A DNA stretch of 64,000 bases. It comes from Blastomyces gilchristii SLH14081 (lineage: Eukaryota > Ascomycota > Eurotiomycetes > Onygenales > Ajellomycetaceae). Shown one piece after another: positions 35,419 to 47,506 of the stretch. The stretch lies in NCBI RefSeq assembly GCF_000003855.2, contig NW_003101672.1, forward strand, positions 1,320,134-1,384,133, read 5' to 3'. Made by a program: the position numbers and the translations under genes. The notes under the pieces are model-generated. The model did not search any database. It saw only the letters and a list, made by a program, of their open reading frames with translations, and had not been told where the DNA came from. Positions within the stretch are counted from its first letter, which is position 1, and the number at the start of each line of letters is the position of its first letter.

Positions 35419-36806
35419 ATGGCACTTCTCGTCGATAGACTCAGGCCTAGAAACCTTGATGCCCTCACCTACCATCATGATCTTTCTGCCCGATTAAAAT
35501 CACTCGTAAGCATCCAAAACAAGTCGTACATACCCCAGTCGATCCCTACTAACGACAGAGCTCGTTGGCAGGCGCAAAGCGGTGATTTCCCCCATCTTTT
35601 AGTTTATGGGCCGTCGGGAGCTGGTAAAAAGACAAGAATAATTGCTACGCTCAAAGAACTTTTCGGTCCTGGCGTCGAAAAGATTAAGATCGACGCGCGA
35701 GTCTTTCAAACGAGCAGCAATCGCAAGCTGGAATTCAACATTGTCTCCTCCATCTACCACCTTGAAATTACCCCATCCGATGTCGGGAACTACGACCGGG
35801 TTGTGGTCCAGGAGCTTCTAAAGGAAGTTGCGCAGACACAACAGGTCGACTTGTCCGCGAGGCAGCGATTTAAGGTCGTTGTGATTAACGAGGCAGATCA
35901 TCTCACGAGAGATGCGCAGGCGGCCCTACGAAGAACGATGGAAAAATACAGTCCTAATCTGAGACTTATTCTACTTGCCAATAGCACAGCGAATATTATC
36001 GCGCCCATTCGGTCCAGAACTCTCCTTGTTAGGGTCGCCGCGCCCACTGAGGCTGAGATATGCCAAGCGCTGCAAGTTGCAGAGAAAAAAGAAGGCTGGG
36101 CAGAGGCACCAGGCCTTAACAAACGAATAGCCAAAGAGAGTGGGCGGAATCTAAGACGTGCTCTTCTCATGTTAGAAGCTATATATGCACAGAAGTAAGC
36201 TTCAATTAACTGAGACTTTCCACCAGAAACGTCCAACTGACAAAAGCCCATTATCAATAGCGAGAAAGTGACGGATGACACTCCTATCCCGCCACCAGAC
36301 TGGGAGGCATTGATTTCTTTGATAGCAGATGAAATCATGGCAGAGCGCTCACCCGCCAGAATTCTTCAGGTTCGAGCGAAATTATACGACCTTTTAACGC
36401 ATTGTATCCCTCCAACAACTATCCTCAGGGTGAATAAGCTTCCTCGACCCAATCTATCTATCAAGTTTGGAATTTACTATTCTAACATTTTCTTTTTACG
36501 TTGTTTCCCCCAGACGTTGACTTTCAAATTAATACCTAAAATCGACGACGCATTGAAACCCGAAGTTATCAAATGGGCAGCTTTCTACGAACATAGGATA
36601 AAGCTTGGAAGCGTACGTTCATGAAGAAATGAGATCACCACTACAGGATAACATGCTAATAGATATTACTTCACAGAAGGTTATATTTCATCTGGAAGCG
36701 TTTGTTGCTAAATTTATGCGAGTACTCGAGAGGTAAGCTTCATTGCAGAACAGCTATTTTCCCCAACTAACAATGTGGTAGCTACTTAATGGGCCTCGAA
36801 TTCTAA
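35419..36806 (+). CDS. RFC5: Replication factor C small subunit RFC5 (human RFC3 type)
   Basis: Six exons: 35419-35505, 35572-36194, 36261-36429, 36514-36612, 36677-36732, 36782-36806; 352 aa (human RFC3 356). Key motifs: VDRLRPRNLDAL, Walker A variant GPSGAGKKTR, EADHLT replacing the usual Walker B DEAD, ALRRTMEKY, the sensor region NSTANIIAPIRSR with the SRC-like arginine, and the C-terminal LLTHCIPP, YEHRI and FHLEAFVAKFM. This is the subunit of the RFC clamp loader that loads PCNA at primer ends; it also takes part in checkpoint and cohesion RFC complexes. The first intron (66 nt) is in frame without stops, so an unspliced product would only gain 22 residues. The last exon codes YLMGLEF. 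Confidence 0.96.
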
Positions 36807-37243
36807 GCACTCGTATCTCTTCCATGTCGTTAACGCATGGCGTACCTGGCGTTTTGGGGCTGTGGCTTTGGTTTGCTCTGAGAAACCGTGCAATTGGGAT
36901 CAGGGTCATTGCTGTGATTTTTTAGTCTTACGCTGTGGTTTGATCGTGCGCTGCGCAGGGTGGAGCAACGCCTATCGAAAGCAAAAAGATAGCAATGTGC
37001 CATTGCCAATCTTTAGAATCCGGTTATACAAAATCTGTTTATATATTCCTCTGTTTATTGGGAATCCCAAATGTGCCCATTGTCTATTCCAGGATGCCCC
37101 CTTCAAATATCCAGACATGAGCCACGTTATTTTGCGGCAAGTAAGAATGCACACCAATTTTTTTATTGGGAAAGCTCTTCTATTCGACACATGGATATTT
37201 TAACGCCGTAATGTACATGTACACGGAGAAAAACGGAAAGAAT
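36807..37243. other. Convergent intergenic between RFC5 and MRPL16
   Basis: 437 bp. The palindrome GTACATGTAC (37213-37222) lies about 22 nt after the MRPL16 stop, within its probable 3' UTR. No gene seen; the frame 36862-37203 has no recognised similarity. Confidence 0.55.
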
Positions 37244-38088
37244 TTATTGCGATTGCGCAGGTGCGGAAACCTCCGGCGGTGGTGGTTGTGCTGCCTTCGA
37301 ATTCAACGGAACTTCTCTCCGCGCCCTCTTCAATGATTCCAGCGTAACGCCATTCTGCAGTTTTGTAAGGCCCACCATAGGAGGATCGCCCTTCTTCACG
37401 AATTCATAAAGCCCTATGAGGAAAGTCTGTGTTAGCTATCCGCCATGCGTCTCTGTCTCTACTCAAACTTCCAGCCGGAAAACAAAACGCAGCCTAAGAA
37501 ACATACCAGGCATCTTGGCGGCTGCCAATCTAAACGCCTCTCTCGCTACTTTCTCGTGGATATCCCCCTTCAATTCGAAAATGATTCGATTAACCGCGAC
37601 TCTTGCAGCCCAGTAATCGAATTTACCCTTTCCCTTCCCCATACGCTGCTCGTTACCTTTCGTATATACACCGATGTTGGCAGCTACTCGCGGGTAGAAC
37701 TTGTATTTCATGCCTCTGAGCCGTTTCTGGATCGTTTCATAGCCGGTCTTCAGTTGATCTGCCGACACTCGACGGTCATGGTCTTTCATACGAAGGCCAT
37801 AGTCGCCCCAGATGACTGTTGTTCCACGGGAGGAACCACCAGTTGGCATCCGAGGCCGGCCTTTTTGCGATTTCCTTTTCTCGCGGTGCTTTGGGATCAG
37901 CCAGTTGAAGGAGGGGGAGGTCGTAGAGAAACATCGTATAGAGTTGGGCAATAATGTGGAGGAGGTGGCTGTTATCAAAATGCATGAGTTTCATATTCCT
38001 TAGAACGGGAAATTTGGAAGGGATACTCACGGGACGGGCGTAGAGAGATTAACTGAAGCCCCTGGAAGATATTTAATCGGGGAGCCAT
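37244..38088 (-). CDS. MRPL16: Mitochondrial large-subunit ribosomal protein uL16m
   Basis: Three exons: 38088-38031, 37968-37507, 37413-37244; 229 aa. The start MAPRLNIFQGLQLISLRPS opens a mitochondrial presequence that continues through a Ser/Thr-rich stretch to CFSTTSPSFNWLIPK. The body carries the L16/L10e pattern: HKGRP-like SQKGRPRMPTGG, WGDYGLRM, RRGMKY-like RLRGMKYKFYPRVAAN, the loop RMGKGKGKFDYWAARV, and FELKGDIHEKVAREAFRLAAAKMP. The C-terminal extension is Pro/Ala-rich. It is a core protein of the mitoribosome near the peptidyl transferase region. It is divergent with RFC1: 338 bp separate the two starts. Confidence 0.95.
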
Positions 38089-38426
38089 GTTTCCGGCGTG
38101 GAATCGAATCGTTATCCCTCCCAATGGCGCGGAAGCATCATTTCTCGCTCCGACCTGCGAAATAATTCTCCTCAGGTGTGCACGGACCAGCGACGAGAGC
38201 CGCATTAACTTACATAAGCAACTTCCCATCAAGGTAGCCGCTTCACGTGTTTTGGCGCGTCACTCATGCGGCAACGACGTGTCGTAAGGTCAAGGAAATT
38301 ATTTCAACAATCTTCATCGTCTGTGTTTTGTGGCATACTGAGCCTGCCCTCCTTCCTTAGGGCCATTTGGACCTTTTCTAGTCTGGTGGATATAATTGGA
38401 TTTTTTTTGATATACATTGAATGACA
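38089..38426. promoter_or_regulatory. Divergent promoter MRPL16 / RFC1
   Basis: 338 bp shared upstream region. It contains GGCGCGTC (38254-38261), an MCB-like core for MBF-type regulators, and a CACGTG-containing block near 38244. The frame extending MRPL16 upstream to 38232 is open but lacks family similarity. Confidence 0.6.
38254..38261 (+). promoter_or_regulatory. MCB-like element (GGCGCGTC) upstream of RFC1
   Basis: The CGCGTC core matches MBF-type G1/S elements except for the first base. It lies 166 bp before the RFC1 start in the divergent promoter. Weaker than the exact box upstream of RFC5. Confidence 0.35.
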
Positions 38427-41400
38427 ATGCCTGCGGACATAAGGAGCTTTTTTGGCGGCAGCGGGAGGCAGCCGACCAGTTCTAGCAAAACAAAAACACC
38501 TGCCAAAAAGCCAGAGGTATGTGGGTTTCTTTGATGGTTGGTTGGCTGTGAATTGTATAGGGAAATATATTCCGCCTAAATTGGTGTTTCCGAGTCCTGC
38601 TTTCGTGCTAACCGTAATGCTCATCCTTCAGGATGCATCATCCTCGAGAAAACGACGTGAGAAAGGTCCTTTCGATGGATCAAAATGTCGATATCTTGCT
38701 AACCTTTTTGACGACCTATAGGTAGTAGAAAGGTAGTAGAAGATAGTGATGAGGATGAAGATCTTGAACAGGCTCCTCCACCAAAACCCCAGCCAAAGAA
38801 AAAACAGTACGCTGCCTAGATTCTACGCCATGCTTCCCCTAATACTGAAATATCCTTAATTAGCAAGCCCGAAGAACCCAAAGGTGAACCCACGACGACA
38901 TCTGCTTATTTCGCATCGTCCAAAAAGAACAAAACCCAACATAAAGAGAATGAATCTGGTGAAACAAAACAGGCCAGGGCAGATGCTACTCCGGAAGTCA
39001 AGACAAATTCTAAACCCAAATCGGAAAGGAATGAACATATAGATATTCCCGTTCGCAGCTCACCCTCAACGCGGAAGACGCAACCAAAGCATAAATCCGC
39101 TAAAACTGCTCAAATCATCGACGATGAAGACGACCTTGGTGCAGATGATATTTTCGCAACCGGTTATCGAAACCCAAGGAAGGGTGGAGACGACGACTAT
39201 GTGGAGGGGGACGACAGCGATTTTGAGGACATAGAAGTGGAACCACCAAAGGCTGCATCGTCCAAGTCAAAGCCAGCCAGAACTACCCCACGTACCAGAC
39301 GTGAGAATAGAATAAAGGCTACGGAATCACCGTCTCGAAATGTACGAAAACGTAAGTCGGAGGCATTAGGTGTGGATGAAGAGAGCGATGACTACATCGA
39401 TACGAAAAGAAAACCATCCCGTGCCCAGGCCCAAAAAAGCCTTTCCAAATCTGCAGTGAAGAAAACAAAAGCAACGAAAACGGACCGGCCAGAAAACAAG
39501 GGCATCCAGGATATCTTTGACAGCATTCCGATGGTGCGCCCGCCATCTCCTCCGGCCGCAGATGGCACTAAGAAATTCAATTTCGCCCAACGTTCTAGAG
39601 ACCCTGTTACATCTGACACAAAAGAATTGCCCGTTGGCGCAGAAAATTGTCTGGCAGGCCTGTCGTTTGTCTTCACCGGTGTACTTGATACGTTAGGCCG
39701 AGAAGAAGGCCAATCGTTAGTGAAACGATATGGTGGAAAAGTTACTTCAGGACCAAGCTCTAAAACCAGCTATGTCGTACTGGGCAATGATGCAGGGCCT
39801 AAAAAGCTAGAAACTATCCGGAAGTTCGGGCTCAAAACCATAAATGAAGATGGGCTATTCGAATTGATCAGAAGGCTTCCCGCAAATGGAGGAGATGGCA
39901 AGGCTGCTGAACAACACGCAGCGAAGAAGAAGCTGGAAGAGCAAAGAATCAAGGACATGGCGGCAGAGATAGACCGTGAAGAAAAGAAGAGGGCTGCGGC
40001 TTCTATGGCATCCACAAGCAAGACCACGAACGGGGCAAGTAAGCCAGCGCCTGCCGCAGTTGACAGTCGACTTTGGACCTCGAGGTACGCACCTACATCA
40101 CTTAGCATGATATGCGGTAATAAAGGTGCCGTGGAAAAACTTCAATCTTGGCTTCGGAACTGGAGAAACAGTGCAATGGCGGATTTTAAAAAGGGAGGGA
40201 AAGATGGCACAGGTTTGTATCGTGCCGTCATGATACACGGCCCACCCGGTATCGGGAAAACAACAGCTGCACATCTTGTAGCAAAGCTTGAGAACTATGA
40301 TGTTGTTGAAAGCAATGCAAGTGATACTAGAAGCAAAAGCCTTGTTGAAACAGGCCTTCAGGGGGTGCTGGATACTACTTCTCTCCAAGGTTACTTCTCT
40401 GGGGAAGGGAAGAGGGTGGAGAGCGGCAAAAAGAATTTGGTTCTTATCATGGATGAAGTAGATGGGATGTCGGCTGGAGACCGTGGTGGTGTTGGAGCCC
40501 TCGCTGCAGTGGCCAAGAAGACTCGAATCCCGATGATACTAATTTGCAACGAACGAAGACTTCCCAAAATGAGACCTTTCGACTCCGTCACATTCGACCT
40601 ACAATTCAGGCGCCCTACTGTGGAACAGATCCGTGCGCGGCTATCTACTATCTGTTATCGCGAGGGATTAAAAATAACACCGCAGGTCCTCGACAATCTA
40701 ATCCAGGGCACCCACGCCGATATCAGACAAGTAATAAATATGTTGTCTACTGCGAAGCTTGACCAACAAGCCCTTGATTACGACCAAGGCAAGCAAATGT
40801 CTAAGGCCTGGGAAAAACACGTTATCCTAAAACCATGGGACATTGTTAGCAAGATCCTGAGTGCTCAAATGTTCTCTCAAAGTTCACAAACGTCTCTGAA
40901 TGAAAAGGTCGAACTTTACTTTAACGATCACGAATTCAGTTACCTAATGTTGCAGGAGAATTATCTCAATACGAAGCCATCAGCAGCGAACTCATACCAA
41001 GGCAGAGAGCAGAAGTTCAAGTTGTTGGAGTTGGCCGACAATGCTGCTCAGAGTATAAGTGATGGTGACCTAGTGGATCGAATGATTCATGGAACTCAGC
41101 AGCAATGGAGTTTGATGCCCACCCATGCCGTATTCAGCTTTGTCCGACCTGCTAGCTTCGTTGCTGGAAACATGACACGGCAGCCGGCATTCACAAGCTG
41201 GCTCGGTAACAATAGCAAGCAAGGTAACTATCTAGACCCGACCGCTGCATTCGTATATTATTCCTTCAAAAGCTGAATTTTTATTTTTTTCTCTCTAGGC
41301 AAGATGGCACGTCAGATCAAAGAAATACAGGGACACATGCGACTACGATCTTCTGGGGATCGGCATGAAATCCGCCAGCAATACCTTCCTGCTCTGTGGA

Positions 41401-41936
41401 ACAAATTGGTACGACCGTTACAAGTCCATGGCAAAGACGCGGTTGAAGAAGTCATAGATTTGATGGACAGTTACTTCCTCACACGCGAGGACTGGGATTC
41501 CATCGTCGAACTTGGCCTCGCCTCAATGGATGAAAAGAAATTAAACATCGACTCACAAACGAAAGCCACTTTCACACGCCTATATAATCAACAATCGCAT
41601 CCTCTCCCATTTATGAAAGCCACAAGCGTTGTCGCGCCGAAGCACCTTGCCAAGGTGAAGCCTGACCTTGAAGATGCCATTGATGAGTCGGACGAAGGCG
41701 AGGAGATTTTGGGCGAAGAAGAAACTAAAGGCGATGAGAGCGACCTCGACCTGAAAAAGGATAAATATGTGAAACTGCCGAAGAAAACCCCAGCGAGGAA
41801 AGGAAAGGCTGCTACAAAGCCACAGGCGAAGAAGACCAAGAAGAACGTTGTTGACGACGATGATGAGGATGACGAAGAGGATGTTAAGCCGAAGAAGGGC
41901 GCACGGAAAGCTCGAAAGCCCAGAGGGAAAGCGTAG
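38427..41936 (+). CDS. RFC1: Replication factor C large subunit RFC1
   Basis: Five exons: 38427-38516, 38632-38656, 38722-38806, 38864-41223, 41299-41936; 1065 aa, usual for fungal RFC1. It opens with MPADIRSFFG, a PIP-like motif; an in-frame ATG two codons upstream (38421) is an alternative start. A charged linker with a 25-nt second exon follows. The BRCT domain (LAGLSFVFTGVLDTLGREE...YGGKVT) sits near residues 400-480. The AAA+ module has SRLWTSRYAP, Walker A GPPGIGKTTAAH, SNASDTRS, Walker B LIMDEVDGM, and CNERR. The C-terminal collar region ends in an acidic/basic tail (DDDDEDDEEDVKPKKGARKARK). Rfc1 is the DNA-binding, PCNA-contacting subunit of the clamp loader. Identity is secure. Confidence 0.96.
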
Positions 41937-42520
41937 GTCATGGGCTGGACTGACGCTTCTCTTTTTTGGTGCAAAACGTACAGGGGTCTGGGTAAACCCT
42001 TTTGTATAGTTCGCTTACATTAGTTGAGTTTTGATAATTATAAAGTCATCCGCACACTATTTTGCAAGTATTTTCGACTGAGGATACCTTATGTGTCTGT
42101 GTCCATGCGTCATTCTGTTATATTAGTCTTCTGGACTTAGTAATCGCTACGGATTCAGATATTTCAATCAGCGTCTATTGATCAATTGAAACTTCAAAAC
42201 CTCCTTTCCGAACCATGTATTATTACTGCTGAAACAAGGATATAAAAACTAAAATACAGGCTCCATATAGGATTTGAATGCCTATATTCGAGTATCAAAC
42301 TCCTATCTTTAGTGAGATAATACTAGTTAAATAACCCAAACAACGAAAATAAGCCAACAGTTTAGTCATATCTACGTACCAAAAGTATGGTGAATATAAA
42401 GGTATCAAACAAAATAGACATAGAGAACCCCAAACATAAAATCGTGCGCCACCCATCATGTCAAAAACGTAAAAAATAGCTAGATCCGCTCCAATCCGTC
42501 TGCCTATCCGTCGATGAATC
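41937..42520. other. Convergent intergenic between RFC1 and the FAD oxidoreductase
   Basis: 584 bp, AT-rich, with no recognisable gene. Both genes end here. Confidence 0.55.
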
Positions 42521-44512
42521 TTATGACACCGCCTTCCATGGAACATGCACACCCAACGCATCAGCAACCCGCGTCGCGGATACCACACAACCTTCCAACA
42601 AAACCATCCCATCCCAACACCAACCCCCCACCAACCAAACATTCCCATCTCCATTCCGCCACTGATGACCCTTCTCCGACACCCGGGAAGCACCAGAATC
42701 GCCCCCAAATATGCGATTTACAACCTCCCTGCTCTGCGGTGTACGAAGCACTCTAGTGAAGCGCGTTCGGTGGATAATCTTGGACGGATTGATGGGCGTT
42801 ACGGGGGCGGTGGTGACGAGGAGGGACGCAGCGCATTCGTGGACTGCCTCCGTGAGTCCGGCTGGCGAGGAACGGACATGAATGACTTGTGTCTCCGGTG
42901 ATGAGGGCACATGGCCGGTGGCGTTTCTCTCCTTATTGCCAAAGAGGCAAGTCTGTGACAGTGTGCGGAGCGAGGAGGTGTCATTGTGTACGATACTCTC
43001 GACGGGGGTCGTTGGCACTTGTGTCATCGTCGATCTGAGCGGTTGAAATATAGCGCCAACAACATCCGGCGTGACGGCCATGATGGCATGGTCAAAATCC
43101 TGCTGATGGAGAGTACCCTCCCTTCCAATCCGGTAGGAAACGCGCACTTTTGAAGAAGAGCCAGATAGCGACTCCACTGAGATTACTCGCGAGTTTAGCT
43201 GGATGCTCAATCCCTCGGCTAGCTTCTTTTGGACGACGTTCACACCCCCGTGCACGACGTAGTAGGGCACGTTAAACGTCTGCGTCGAATAATCTATCAG
43301 GTCTTTGGCCGGGAATTTAAGAAGAGCTTCGTGAGAGCAAGTTGTCACAGCTGAGAATTGGGGGATTATGTAGTTTTGCGTAAAGTACGTGGGAAGCCTT
43401 ATCCGCCGGAGGTATTCACCAAGAGTTTCGCACAAGGATGCGTCTTCCAGCTTTGTTGCACCAGTGGGCGACACGGATTGGTATTGGTTTCTTGATCGGT
43501 AAGGGGGTATAAAAAAGCAACATAGCGTGTACCACGTAAAGCACAAAAAGAGATACGCAAACTCCATTGTCCAATCCCATAACCCCAGGTGCTCAGGCCG
43601 CACAGGAGGGATGCGATGGCTGTTGGATGAATGGATAAAATACGGCTTTGGCGGGATGATTTTCGTATCGTCGTCTTCCCATTCGCAGGCGTCATCATTT
43701 TCTATTCCTTCACTTGAAAGGGATGACGATTTTCTGCTAATTGGCGCTCTTGACAGTGGAAACAGGAACTGCATGGGAATGGATTTCACCCCTAGGTGTT
43801 TGTACATTCTCCTTAAATTGCTGTAGAATCCGCCCGCGAAAGCCCGCATTGGGAGATCGATTCGCATCCCCTCCCCATCTTCTGAAGGGACTGTGATTGA
43901 TGCTGAATCGAGAGATAGTTCATCTTGCTGTTAACTTTGTTAGTACTGCTCCAACGAGGTTATCCCATTGCATGAATTGGCCAATGAAAATAAAATATCA
44001 TATATTATAAGGACATAAATAAATGTAGAGAAAGTTTAGAATAAACAATTGAGTTTTAAATTCCGCCGAACGCCAAAAAGGGGCTATATAAAACCCCCTC
44101 TTTAAGCTTGGGCTGGGGCAAGAGGCTCCAAAAACCGCCAGACAAGGATGGAACCATTTGAACCTGGTGGAACAACTGGATAGGACCAAACTACAACTGG
44201 CGAATGGCAAGTTGCCCAATATATTTAATAAGCGCACAAAATATCATAAGTTAACAAAGCTCCCAACTTTGGATGGGAAAATAAAGGGAAAAGAATACCT
44301 GGATGGGGAGACTTGAATTGGAGGGCAAAAAAAAAAAAAAAATCACACGTGGCGAAGACAGGAATAAAAACCATTAAACGTACCATTTCAAAGACCTGGA
44401 CATCGAATCGTTGATTCCGATCTTGCTTGAGTAGATATCCCGTCACAAGTCCTGCCATACCTGAGCCGATAATGGCGACAGTTGTTCTGGGGTTGTCCTT
44501 GGGCTTCCTCAT
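42521..44512 (-). CDS. FAD/NAD(P)-binding amine-oxidase-like oxidoreductase
   Basis: Two exons: 44512-44384 and 43927-42521; 511 aa. The N-terminus holds the dinucleotide-binding motif VAIIGSGMAGLVTGYLL (GxGxxG) with the acidic end of the second strand VQVFEM. Exon 2 begins QDELSLDSAS and contains RIDLPMRAFAGGFY, then a hydrophobic, probably membrane-associated segment (FAYLFLCFTWYTLCCFFI), PYYVVHGGVN and LNSRVISVE. It ends with the FAD-contact motif VWLVGGWCWDGMVLLEG. This layout is that of the flavin-containing amine oxidoreductase / protoporphyrinogen-oxidase-like superfamily. The substrate is unknown. The intron (456 nt) is unusually long for this region. No biosynthetic neighbours are seen. 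Confidence 0.8.
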
Positions 44513-46379
44513 AGTGCTTTTTAGGTATAACTAACTAATCTTGTTTCTTTTAACTAGGCGTGGAAAATGATAAGAAATGAGGTATCCAAAAAGGCCAAAG
44601 AAATGAATAATGAATGAAGAAGAATTATAAAGAGAGGAGTACGGAGGCGGCCGTGAGTTTATTCCAAACGCAATCAATCCAATCGAACAGTGGCCTGAGA
44701 CAGGCCATCTTCACGCAAAGTGTTTTATTCATTTTTAGGTTATTTTTCCTGTTCTTCTCCACTTCCTGTGGCGCTAATTCAACCCGGAGCGCTGAGTTGT
44801 GCCGTCCACAATACTCGAAACCCCGATGCTTCGTGCGTACAGAGGCTCGGCCACACTGACCGCTAAAGGCTGCTTTGGCCAATCAGCCCCTGTCTTGTTG
44901 TTTGTTTTATGGGCGCCTTTCCACTCGGAACGGGGAACGTTGCGCCTTGAAGCGTCTTGCACTTGTCACCCGCATTTCTCGAAGTAGCTCAGCCACAGCC
45001 ACTCAAGGGCGGGAGGAGCAATTAATAATTTATAAATCTAATTCTCCTGTGTTTTAGCTGCGGGAATCCTCCTTTGCACGAACTGACATTTATCTCTGCG
45101 ATATTATTGTGGATTCTCAGTTGGACAGGAGTTGACGGTTGTACTGTACGGAGTAGAGAAGGTTGAGCTATCCATGTCTAAGTTACGATCTGCGCCACCG
45201 ATCATGGCTCTGATACGAAGCAGGCTAGGCAGAAGAATATGTATGTATGTCAAACATCTTCCTCTTTCGCATCGTTCCAGAAAGAATACTCCTGCGTACA
45301 CAGGAGGAGATAGCTTTTCGAGTGGTGACGGATTGTCGATGGATTTATTGAGGTGGAAATAAAGTTGTTTGGGAAGTTGCACAGAGTGCTTGAGCCGCAT
45401 CTGGCCATTTTTGCTGCTGGAAAGTCGATAACATCATTGCGATTTTGCATATGATTACAGGGTGAAATTCCGCATCGCAATGGAGATTTACTCATTTACT
45501 ACGGAGTACTTGATGTAGTGGCTTCTGAACCCTTCTCTCAGTTGAGAGACAGGATAGCAATATATCTCTTGAAACGTCTTTATATTCCGTATGCCCTTAC
45601 CGTAGGCAGATTTTACCGAGACTGTCCCCGTGGTACTTCCATCTGATCCGGTACAAGAATGCAGCGAGGGCTGGAGGAGATAAATGTGTCATTGAAAGAA
45701 ACACTATGGGTTTTGAACACCTGTTTTTCGAACCCGTTGCCACAAGTGGCATAGAAATGACGAAAATCCGGCATTATCCGAAGACTCATTTTTGCATGCA
45801 AGAAATAGGAGATTACGCGCTGGCCTCAAAAATCAGATATGGCTGGTGAACCAAGTTGTATGGAGTTGAATTTCCCAGCAAGGAAAAACTTACACCACTT
45901 GTACACGTCGCTCCTGGCTACAAGGTGATTAGAGTAAACTACATTTGGAAAAGGAAATCGTGGTTCAGCTCATCATTGCAATTTGTAGCAATGGTAACAG
46001 TGCAGTGAAAAGAAATTCAGATATAGAAATCGGGGGGTTATTGAGACCGGATTCAAGCGACACTGGGGTGGCAAGTGGATGAATGTTTTACTAGAGCCGC
46101 GTTGGCTGGCATTCTATTTGCTTAATTGAAGCTTTTCTCTTGCATTCCTCATTCAGGGATAGACATCAAAAGTGGTTACCGCGCTTACCTTCCGCTGACT
46201 AATCCATCCATAGCCGCGCGAAAAACTCCGACCTCCGATTTTTTGATGCCAGCGCCGGATCTTGCTTGCTCGATTCCTCTGGGCTGCGGTCGTTCACTTA
46301 TGATTCTTCCTGACGTCGAATAGCTGTCATCTTTTTTTCTTTCCTCTAGAATTATTTCCTTCTGTTTCTGTATTTCACA
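44513..46379. other. Divergent intergenic between FAD oxidoreductase and MIA40
   Basis: 1.87 kb with no convincing gene. Two copies of TACGGAGTA lie at 45147-45155 and 45500-45508. Several short frames (e.g. 45104-45400) overlap on opposite strands and lack known domains. Confidence 0.5.
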
Positions 46380-47506
46380 ATGTTTAGCCCGGCTTCGCGA
46401 TCTTTTCTTCGAATAGCGCCCTCCGTCCCAAAACATATCCGACTCCCCCAAGCAAGACGATTCATAAGCACCGAGTCCACATCCTCGTCGCGCAAGCCGT
46501 CAAGCTGGAAGGGCACAACGCTGAGATGGGCCCTTGCCGCTGGCGTGGTTTATTATTATAATACGAGCACTGTATTTGCGGAGGAACCTGGCTGTAAGGC
46601 CCTACCAACAAAGATTAAAAGAAAAAGGGCGAATTTGACTTGTCCTTCCCATTTTACCCCCTTAGTTAACGTATATGTAATCGCCGCATAGTTTCATTCC
46701 AACCGCCTTCTTCTGCCTTTAAAGAAAATGAAGATGACGCTTCCCTACCAACCCTCGACTCCATAACATCGGCGAAGAGAGCGAAGGTCACATCGAAACC
46801 CTCCCCGGCGCCCTCGACGGCAGATACCCGGTCCCCCTCTTCCTCTTCCACAGTAACATCCGACCTTGCCGCTACTGCAGATATAGAGATTCCGTCGTCA
46901 GAACCGGAGCCCAGGCTCTTAACGCCAGGGGAGCTTGAAGAGGAAGCCAGTAACGAAGGCGCCTTCAACCCCGAGACCGGAGAGATCAATTGGGATTGCC
47001 CCTGTCTAGGTGGCATGGCGCACGGTCCGTGCGGAGAGGAATTTAGAGCTGCGTTCAGTTGCTTCGTGTATTCAACGGAAGAGCCCAAGGGGATGGATTG
47101 CATTGAAAAATTCGAGTATGTTTCGCCGCGTTCACGCTCCTGGTCTTGTTTCCCTCATGGTTGCTGTTGGGCCTCGATTATCCGTTATGCAGCTTCATCC
47201 CCACTCCCCTATGCTGTCATTTCAATTGTGCAAAATGGCTGATCTTAAAATCTTTCACTTTCACTTTACAGGGGCATGCAAAACTGCTTCCGCCAGCATC
47301 CCGAGATCTACCCCACCGAAACAGAAGAGGAAGAAGTCGACGCCCAATTAGCTGAAGTAACAGCAGAATCCCCCCGCCCCGACACGACACAAGAGCGAGA
47401 AAACCCCTCCAAACCGTCAGAAAGCCCCGCAGAAAGCCCTGCGGCCGCAGCATCTTCAAAAGAGGAGAAGCCCAAGGCAGAATCGAAGCCGTCAACAAGC
47501 TCATAG
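46380..47506 (+). CDS. MIA40: Mitochondrial intermembrane space import receptor MIA40/TIM40
   Basis: Three exons: 46380-46593, 46692-47115, 47272-47506; 290 aa. Order: basic presequence ([15 protein letters not shown]), one transmembrane anchor ([18 protein letters not shown]), an acidic Ser/Pro-rich linker, and the catalytic core. The core has the redox-active CPC ([14 protein letters not shown]) and two CX9C pairs ([11 protein letters not shown] and CIEKFEGMQNC), followed by FRQHPEIYP. The tail is Glu/Ser/Pro-rich. Mia40 oxidises small cysteine-motif proteins as they enter the intermembrane space, with Erv1 re-oxidising it. The membrane-anchored form is typical of fungi. Splice joins restore [10 protein letters not shown] and the second CX9C exactly. 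Confidence 0.97.

Noticed and set aside
42295..42708. 137-codon frame overlapping the oxidoreductase 3' end
   Set aside because: Wrong frame relative to the conserved FAD motif; shadow.
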